From contig JAFUFU010000015.1 in NCBI GenBank assembly GCA_017469785.1, positions 1 through 57,706 of the forward strand: 57,706 nucleotides of DNA, read 5' to 3'. Under the pieces are notes generated by a model. The model saw only the letters and a program-made list of their open reading frames with translations. It was not told the DNA's origin and made no database searches. This document shows positions 31,113-39,500 of this stretch, in pieces. The stretch's first letter is position 1; each line of letters starts with the position of its first letter. The stretch comes from Treponema sp. (GTDB lineage: Bacteria > Spirochaetota > Spirochaetia > Treponematales > Treponemataceae). The position numbers were made by a program, and so were the translations under genes.

Positions 31113-32048
31113 ATGCCAATAAAAATTCAATCTGACCTACCAGCAAGGACAACTCTTGAAAACGAAAACATCTTCGTAATGACCGAAAAACGGGCCGCAA
31201 CCCAGGATATTCGTCCGCTCAAAATAGCAATCGTCAATCTCATGCCTACCAAAGAAGCCACCGAAACCCAGCTTCTGCGACTTTTAGGCAACACTCCTCT
31301 TCAAATCGACATCTCCCTTGTCAGAATGGAAGCCCATGAGTCCACCCATGTAAGCGGCGAGCACCTGGAACGCTTCTATATTCCATCAAGTGAAATCTAC
31401 AACAACAAATACGATGGTATGATTATCACCGGTGCGCCTGTAGAGCTGCTTCCTTACGAGCAAGTCGATTACTGGGACGAGTTGTGCCGCATCATGGAAT
31501 ACGCAAAAGAAAACGTCTTTTCAACGCTCTACATCTGCTGGGGCGCACAGGCTGGTCTTTACTACAATTACGGAATCCAGAAACGCTCTCTTCCCAAAAA
31601 ACTGTTCGGAATTCTTCCAAACAGGCGCGCCACAAAGTCAGATCCGCTTATGAGGGGCTTTGACGACACTTTCCCGGTTCCGACGAGCCGCCACACCACT
31701 GTTGACCGAAGTCTGATAGAAGCCGAAAAAGACCTGATTATCCTTGCCGAAAACACAGAAGGCGAAGTCACCTTGTCAAAATCCAGAGATGACCGCTCAA
31801 TTTTCATGATGGGACATCTGGAATACGACACTGATACCCTTGCCCACGAATACTGGCGAGATGTGAACAAAAATCTTCCGATTGAGCTTCCCCAAAACTA
31901 TTTTCCTGACAACGACAGTTCCAAAAAACCCAGGAACATCTGGCGCAGCACAGCCCATCTTTTCTATTCAAACTGGCTCAACTACTACGTGTATCAGCAG
32001 ACTCCCTACGACTTTTTCGATAACGGCTATTTCGACGCAGGACTTTGA
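31113..32048 (+). CDS. metA: Homoserine O-acyltransferase (MetA family)
   Basis: MetA activates homoserine with an acyl group at the start of methionine synthesis. The 311-residue protein has normal length and starts MPIKIQSDLPART behind CCGGAG. It shows IVNLMPTKEATETQLLRLLG, TGAPVE, YICWGAQAGLYYNYGI with the catalytic cysteine, SRHTT, and MGHLEYD with the catalytic histidine and glutamate. Whether it uses acetyl- or succinyl-CoA cannot be decided from inspection. A longer frame from 31056 lies upstream of the ribosome site and was rejected. Confidence 0.95.
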   Translation: MPIKIQSDLPARTTLENENIFVMTEKRAATQDIRPLKIAIVNLMPTKEATETQLLRLLGNTPLQIDISLVRMEAHESTHVSGEHLERFYIPSSEIYNNKYDGMIITGAPVELLPYEQVDYWDELCRIMEYAKENVFSTLYICWGAQAGLYYNYGIQKRSLPKKLFGILPNRRATKSDPLMRGFDDTFPVPTSRHTTVDRSLIEAEKDLIILAENTEGEVTLSKSRDDRSIFMMGHLEYDTDTLAHEYWRDVNKNLPIELPQNYFPDNDSSKKPRNIWRSTAHLFYSNWLNYYVYQQTPYDFFDNGYFDAGL

Positions 32049-32058
32049 TAATACACAA

Positions 32059-33090
32059 TCAGTTATGAATCAATATTGTAAGCTCGTGTTTGTTGTAATT
32101 TAAGTGAACGATTTTTGAATTGGGGATTTTCGCAAATTCTGAAATCAGGGGCCAGTTGACGGCTCCCTGCATCTTGATTGTGCAAATGATGTTTTTTGCC
32201 CTTCCGCTCTCACGCCAGGCCTTTATCCATTCAAGGAGACGCTCAGGGTAACAGATTACGTCGCTCAAAAGCCAGTCGATTTTATCACATTCCAGAATAC
32301 CGCAGACTTCCTCGGGCTTTAAGGTAAAGGCATCGTGAGCCATGAATTTCACATGCTCGTCAGCCATAAGAGACGGGGCAAGCTCTGCCCGGTCAACGGC
32401 AAGCACGTCCGCACCCAATTGCCGCAGAACCCATGTCCAGCCGCCCGGACAGGCTCCGGCTTCAAAGCACTTGTCACCCTCTTTGGGAAAATCAAGGCCA
32501 AAAAGCGTATGATAGAGGGTAAGGCTTTCCTGGATTTTGAGGTAGGCTCTGCTCGGCGGATTTGTGTGGTCCTCGGCAAATTGAATCGCGCCGGCAGGAA
32601 GGGGAGAATTTGTAAGGGCCGAGGCAATCAGCGTTTTTTCATCAAGGAGCGTGTAGATTCCGATGGGAGAATTCGGAATATTCACCGGAAAAGAACGCAC
32701 TTTCAGATTGATGTATGGCAGCTTATCCTGAATTAATGATGCCCGGCGGAAAAGCTGATACTGATATGGCGCCCAGTTCCGCTGAATGTTTTTAAGCTCA
32801 GAGGCCGCCTCCCCGATAGAGTCAAAATGAAGGAGAAATGGTTCTGCAAGAACAGAGCGCGCCCAATAGGGAAGCTCCCCGTCAAAATATTTCGGATTGA
32901 AATCAGGGCAATACAAGAGGTCGCCGTACCACCTTGAATCCCCGAAATGAGAAAATGACATTCCTTCGATAGTCGCAGACTCGACAATCTGTCCGTATCC
33001 GAAACGACCTGCAAGTTCCGCCGTGAGTAGATTCTTCATGTCCGGGAACGCAAGGAAAGCAGTTCCACGCAGTTGTTCGATTTTTGCCAT
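32059..33090 (-). CDS. FtsJ/RlmM-like SAM-dependent methyltransferase
   Basis: The C-terminal half (about 210-343) has a Rossmann methyltransferase core with motif I CFEAGACPGGWTWVL, then VLAVDRAEL, the WLLSDVICYPERLLEW stretch with a catalytic aspartate, and IICTIKMQG with the expected lysine. This order matches 2'-O-ribose methyltransferases of the RlmM (23S C2498) kind. The N-terminal half resembles a THUMP-like RNA-binding part but is divergent. It is the last gene of the leftward run and follows the PilZ gene by 23 nt. RlmM is likely but not certain. Confidence 0.85.
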   Translation of the reverse strand: MAKIEQLRGTAFLAFPDMKNLLTAELAGRFGYGQIVESATIEGMSFSHFGDSRWYGDLLYCPDFNPKYFDGELPYWARSVLAEPFLLHFDSIGEAASELKNIQRNWAPYQYQLFRRASLIQDKLPYINLKVRSFPVNIPNSPIGIYTLLDEKTLIASALTNSPLPAGAIQFAEDHTNPPSRAYLKIQESLTLYHTLFGLDFPKEGDKCFEAGACPGGWTWVLRQLGADVLAVDRAELAPSLMADEHVKFMAHDAFTLKPEEVCGILECDKIDWLLSDVICYPERLLEWIKAWRESGRAKNIICTIKMQGAVNWPLISEFAKIPNSKIVHLNYNKHELTILIHN

Positions 33091-33113
33091 TTTATCTGCT
33101 TGTTTTTAAGTTT

Positions 33114-33494
33114 TTAGATGAAGAGGGAATCAGTATCAAGTGAAAGCCCCCCGCGCTCGTCGTCAAAATTCTTCTCATCCCTGAGCATTTTGATATATTT
33201 ATCCAAACGTGCTGTATCTTTTGAGTGAAGGATTAAAAATCCGATTGAGGTCTTTCCGTCTCTAAAGCGATTCCACATAGGGCGGGCTAAAAGCTCCAGA
33301 GGCTCAGCATTGATTCGAGAAAGCCTGACCTGTACTTCGTATTCCTTTTCGACATCTACATCACAGGGAGCGTTGAATTCTGCCTTAAAACCATCCTTGC
33401 TTATGTCAGTCAAAACGCCATTGACAATGCACAGTGTCGGACAAACAACCCTGGCAAAATCATCAAAGCGCTCTGAAATTCTGTGATTTTTCAT
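33114..33494 (-). CDS. PilZ-domain protein (c-di-GMP receptor)
   Basis: PilZ domains bind c-di-GMP. The 126-residue product keeps the two ligand motifs: RISERFDDFARV (an RxxxR-type motif, near residues 5-9) and LTDISKDGFKAEF (a D/NxSxxG motif). The beta strands CDVDVEKEYEVQVRL and TSIGFLIL follow. The start at 33494 is preferred to 33548 because it begins directly before the RxxxR motif and CATAAT lies 9 nt upstream. It sits at the end of a surface-protein gene run headed by an adenylate cyclase. Confidence 0.85.
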   Translation of the reverse strand: MKNHRISERFDDFARVVCPTLCIVNGVLTDISKDGFKAEFNAPCDVDVEKEYEVQVRLSRINAEPLELLARPMWNRFRDGKTSIGFLILHSKDTARLDKYIKMLRDEKNFDDERGGLSLDTDSLFI

Positions 33495-33560
33495 AGCTGA
33501 ATCATTATGAAGAAAAGAGGCGAAAAGTTCAACGGGCAGATTATTCAATCAAAAGCAATT

Positions 33561-36500
33561 TCATTTGACAACCATCACTTTGCGCGTTTCATCGATTCCA
33601 GAACCTGCAACACGCACAAAATAGAGCCCACGGGCAACAGGAGTTCCCGCATTATTCTTTCCGTCCCAATAAAAGTAATGGGTGCCGGCTGAAAGAGTGC
33701 CTTTTGAAAGTCGTTTGATGATGTTGCCGTCAAGGGTCATGACAAAGACATTGACATTTCCTTCGGCCGGCAGCTCAACTTCAATCGATGTTTTTTCTCC
33801 CTGCATGGAATTGATGACGTTGTTCAGAATCGTAACTCCGCCACGCTGCTTGGTGATATCCGAGACGAGGAATGACCACAGGTCAATGAATGAGAAATCG
33901 CCGGAAGCAATACGCTCCGATGGCATCCTGAAAGCATAAAGCGGCAGTTCAGAGGTTGTTTTATCGCCGTCGTGATTTATTTTGATTTCTCCGCCGTCTG
34001 CATCGAGAATCTTAAAGAAGAACTGATATTCGTTTCCACCGGCAAAATTGAAAATATCGTTTTTCAGCGTCATGTTTTTCAGAATGTCAGAGCCTGAAAC
34101 ATTCTCCACTTCCACCCCGTCTGCAGAAAAAGAATCAGAAATTGGAGAGACATTGAAAGACGAAGAAAGAGAATCAAGAGGTCGCGTCAGCCAGACACGC
34201 CAGTCGCTTCCAGTGAGCATATTGTATTTATCACTTTTCCATTCGGAACGGATGTTTGCCTTGGAATCAAAAACCAGTGAAATCTGCTCGCCGTTCTGAA
34301 CAGCGAATTCCGTTCCGTCCTCGGATTTTCCGCCTATGAAAGCGAACTGGAACACGATGTCATGTCCGGAGCGAATCTTGTTGTAATTACCGCCGTCCTC
34401 TGAAAATTCATGCAGGGCGTAGTCCTCTGCCTGGGGAGCAGTACCGATGCCGTAAATCTCGTGCTCGTCCCAGCCGTCGCCATTCATTGAATCAGCGTAG
34501 CCGTAGAGAACATTCACCGCGTTTACCGCAAAATCGCTGAGGGCATGGCAAGTGTGGGCCGGAATTGCGTTTCCATAGCGGTCGCGGATGTATGAAGCCG
34601 TGATTGAACCGAAAATCGTGTCGGTAAGTTCCCCTTCCGTGTTAACCCTAAGCCAGATTTTCTCCACATCATCAAGGGAAATATTCCGGTTCAATGTGAA
34701 GAGAATCGCCGTGTAAGAATCTGACTTCGAGGCAAGCTCAGCGGAGAGCACGGAAATCGCCTTGTCACCGCTTGGAACAGATACGGTGTCCACGTCATTT
34801 GACTCGGAGTAAACGAATTCCAGATTCGACATGATTTTTTCCAGCGTAGAAGAGAGTTCCGCGCCCATAGAAGAAAGCGGCGTGCCGTTGTAGGCAAGAG
34901 GTTTTGTGAACACGGCATAGAGTTTATTCTCGCCCACAGGAGAAATGGTCATCGTAAAGGAAGGAGGTGTAATATCCACCGTATGCAGGACTTTTTTATC
35001 AGAGCCTGAATCGGTCTGAAGAAGCCTGTTTCCCGCCAAATCAGTGATAAAAGAATTATCTGGATTGTAGAAAATCGTGAACACAGTGCGAATCGGAAGG
35101 CTTGTATCGCCAGGGTTGAGTGTAAGTCCGAAATAAGGACCGTCATCACCCGTTAGCGTCTCGGAAAGCTCGTCGTTCCTGAAAAGGCTGCTCTTTACCC
35201 GCTGAGAAATTTCCGTTGACGCGAAGCTGCGCTCAGGCGCTTCATAAGAATCCAACTGATACGTATAAGAGAAAGCAGAATAAGCTCCGTCAAGGGAACT
35301 TCGCCTGATGCCTCCATAAGTCATTGAAGCGTTTTTTGGAATAGCCCGGCTTCCACCAGCTGTTTCGGGAGCTGCAAAATCAGGGGAAACCAGGGTGCTT
35401 CCAGAAGAGTTTACCCAGCCTTTTCTTGACGCCCATTTATAGGTGTCAGAATCAGTGTATGCAGGCTTATTGTCGAACAAGTGCATTTCGATTTTATCAA
35501 TGTACGCGCTTGTATTTGAGTCTACAGTTCCGAGCATTTCATACTGACGGTCAGTGCTGTCCCCCGTATTCCAGCTTGAGTCTGGAGCTGAGTCATCAAA
35601 ATTCGTCACGTAAATGGCAAAAACAGGGGGAAGGGTATCCCAATCCCCGTAAAGAGAATCCGAGGAGGAAACGACCGAATCGTTTACTTGAATCACGCGG
35701 GAAGGATTATTTTCGTCAAAAAGATTTTTGATGGCATTTCCGCCTGCGTCCTCGGCAAGGTCAGTGATGAAAGCGTTTGCGAAGGGCGTTACCAGTCCTG
35801 ATGGCACAGTGCTTGAATCAATGTAGCCCAGCCAATTGTGGAAAGTGTTTCCGTTAAAAGAAATCGGATTTGCCTCGTCCACGAATCCGGCCACAGAAAT
35901 TCTCAGACGGCATGGATAGGCCGACGCTGACTCAGAGGCAGAAAGCGCAAAACAACGGTACAAGGCATGGGGCTTTGCGGAATCAATGGTTCCCGTGTAT
36001 GAGGGAGCAGCGCCTGATTTTATACCGCTTGTAAGCTCGCCATTTTCGATAGATGCGAAGCCCGAAATCAGCAGGGAAGTTCCAGAATTAGAGATTGCGC
36101 CTCCATGAGAGGAAGACGAAGAGAAATCTGAATCAGCCTGGCGGTTTACTGTAGTTTCTGCGTCGCTGGCATACAAATCACCAATATCCACAGGCTCGGA
36201 GTAGCGGAATTCAATAAAATTGTGAGAATCGTACATTTTCTGGCTGTCGCTGTCGCCAGAATTTTTCTCATGCAATTCCTGTCCCGTGGAAACAGAGACA
36301 AGAACAGGGCGCGCCTTGTCTATGGTCTGGTAAGAATCAGCAGAAGCGTACGAAGAGCCGTCATCGCTCCAAAGTCCTGAGCCATAGTTCCGGCACATGG
36401 TCTTCCCATCTGCGGCGTAAAAAAGTCCTTCCATAAAAGAAAGGTCGGTTTTTACAGAGCGATGTATGCCCAGCCTGTCCGTGCTGTCCGAATTTCCGGC

Positions 36501-39500
36501 GGAGGAAGCCGTTGCATCCGTGTTCCATTTGTTTTCGGAAGAAGAGACTTTTAGATACAGCGGCGTGAGGGCCGGAATGTCGGAAGAAGCAAGGCTTGAT
36601 TCAGAAAGAGGAAGCGAGCAATCCCTTCCGTCAGATTCAGTGTAGAATTTTCCGTCAAAATGAAGGGCGGCTCCGTTATAGAAAATTCCGCCAGCTTCCA
36701 GAGAAGAAACGAGGGCAATTGAATCAGTGACCTCGGAATTTGAATTCTCAAGAGCCATGTCGAATTTGACGCAGATGACAGAATCCGAGACAGAATATGC
36801 CTCACTGATTTTTGGGATTTCAAACTGAAAACCGGGATTTCCCGTGCCGCCAGAAGAATCAATCACATTCTGGAAGCTAGCCGCCGCGATAAAGGCAGAG
36901 CCGCTTGAGGCTGTGGCAGAACAGTTGCTTACAGTCGAGTTGAACACAAGGGCATAGGGAAGCCCCCACTGATTTTGGGTCACAGAGGAGCCGCTGTTGA
37001 AAACAGGATGAGAAGAATCCTGTGCCGGGAGGACAAAAGTGCAGCCGTCAAGATCCAGACCGTTCACATAGAGATTTCCTGAAATGCTGAATCTTGCCCC
37101 GGAACCAAGGCTGGCTGCGAAAGTGCCGGAAACACGCTTGTAGGCAAGGTCATCATATCCATAATATGCAAAACGTGTGTCCGTGCCGGAGTATCGGGCA
37201 TCATCATAAGAAGCGGCCGAACCAAAGGCAAGCAAATTTCCCGCAGATATTTCGTAAGAAGAAGCAAACTCGCCGCTGTATAGACAGAGATTTTCAAAAG
37301 AAACATCGGCAGAAACCGTGAGCCTGCAGTTTTCCATATCGACGAAAGCGTCGCTGGCAAATTTCAGCGTGGCCGCAGCAGAATTTGTGCCGAAAGTGCG
37401 GTCATCGCTTCCGCTAATGAGAATATATTCATCGGAAGAGAAAACCGCGCTTCCCCCGGACGTAACGTTGCCTGCAATCGTAATCACGCCTGCGGATGCA
37501 AGAGAGTTATTAAAGATTACATCGGAGCCGGAATCAATAAGAGTGCTTCCATTGACTTTAACAGCGTCAGAGACACTTCCCCTGGCTCCAGAAGCAAACT
37601 CAAGCTGATAATATTCATTGCCCAAAACCAGCGAGGCGGAGGAAGAGAAATCCCCGTAATACTCGATGATTCCCTTCTGCCTATAATCAGGCTGAGAATC
37701 TGACAGAGCCGAGTCTCCTAAATCGCTTACATCTTCTGTACCGACGAGACGGAGCCGGGAAGTCTGGTCAATATGGAATTTGCTCACTGTAACTTTATAG
37801 CCCGAAAAATCAAGGACAGCACCGTCTTCAATGGTAATGGAACTCAGCACCGATTCAGTCTGACCGTCACCGTCTGCATCAAAAGTGAAGTCGTATTCGC
37901 CTTTGTACAAATCCAGATCTTCGGTTAAAAGCGGATATTTTTCAGCGTTTGATGGGATTACGACTTCCGAATATTTTCCCGGAACAGCGCTTGGACTCCA
38001 GTTTGAAGCATTTCCCCAGTCTGTTGAAGAAGCGTCGCTTCTCCATGTATATTCCTGACCTGCAAAAATCCAGTTTGTGTTGCCGCCGCCGTCAATGTTG
38101 TAGCCGCCATGGGCATAGACAATAATTGGCTCGCTTTCTGTGTTTTTTGAGTTGGTGATTTTGGCATGAACAAATGAAAGTTTTGTAAAATCAGCAGGGC
38201 TTATATTCCATTCTGTCTCTCCGGTAAGAAGGATTTCGTTTCCTTCGCTGCCAAGAATTGAAAGGCTTGTCACGCTTTGAACTGTTCCATCGGCAAATGT
38301 AAGAATCGCTCCTGGCTCAGAGCAGGAAAGCGAGTTCATGGTATTTGATTCAGTGAATTTTGCCGAGCTTTTGATAACGAGAGTCGTACAGTTGACGTAA
38401 CCGAGCTTGAGCGAGCCGTCACTGGCTGAGAGAGTGACTGTTTCCGGCTGATATGTGGCTGAGGCGCTTCCAATCGTCACGATTCCTGAATCAGTGAAAG
38501 AATTTTCTTTTTCGAGAGTAAATGTGCCGTTAGAGCCTGATGACGGAATGTATGCAATATTGTTGAATTTGCTCTTACCGGACAGAGTGACAGAGATTCC
38601 TGAAAATGTGATTGTCCCGAGACTTGCGCTGAATCCATCGCCGGAAGTATTTTCGTTTTTCAAGCTGCCCGTGACTTCAAAGGAAGAAGCCGTTGTAACT
38701 TTCGCCGATGAAGAAACCGTGACTTCGGCGAACTGGAGCGTAGCGGAATCCGTGGTCGTTGCCGTAATCGTCTGCACGGAAGAGCCGTCTCCCGCAAAAA
38801 TCACCTCCGAGGCATAATCAGAGACAAGCGAACCGTTTACAAGAAGATTTCCATCCAGCGTAAGCGTCTTGCCGGCTCCCACAGTCAGAGAGGCTCCAGC
38901 GTCAACCGTAACCAAGCCTGCGACTTCCACATCATCGGAAATGGTCGCAGTTCCAGAAACCAGGAGGTTCGCATAGCTCGCCCCGGAAGAAGAAAAACAC
39001 GTTACCGTCTGGCCCGTGCCTGAATAACTCACCGTGCCGCCATTTGCCACATCATTGAGAGGATTTGTGCCGTCATTAATCCTTCCTGATGATCCGTATT
39101 CAATGGTTCCGTAGTTTATGAGCCTTCCTGCAGTAGAATCAGTGTTTTGCAGGATAAGCCCGCCAGTATTGTTTATCGTAAGAATCGCGTCATGGCTTGA
39201 AAGCGTCTCTGTGCCGATTGTAAGCGAAGAAATGCTGAAATTGCTGTAAACCACGGGATATTTTTCGCATCCGTCAGGAATCAAAACTTTTGCGCCAACC
39301 GTGTCATTCGCGCTCATTCCAGGAGCGATTCCCAAATCCCAGTTTTCATTGGTAGACCATGCATGATGATCCACCGTAGACGCTCCTGTCCATGTAAATA
39401 CGAAGTCCTGATCCAAATCCCAGCCGTGCTTGAAAAGAGTAAAATAATCCGCATTCGTCAAGCCAGAAGCCGGCTGACTCGTATTCTCTGAGCCGTAGGC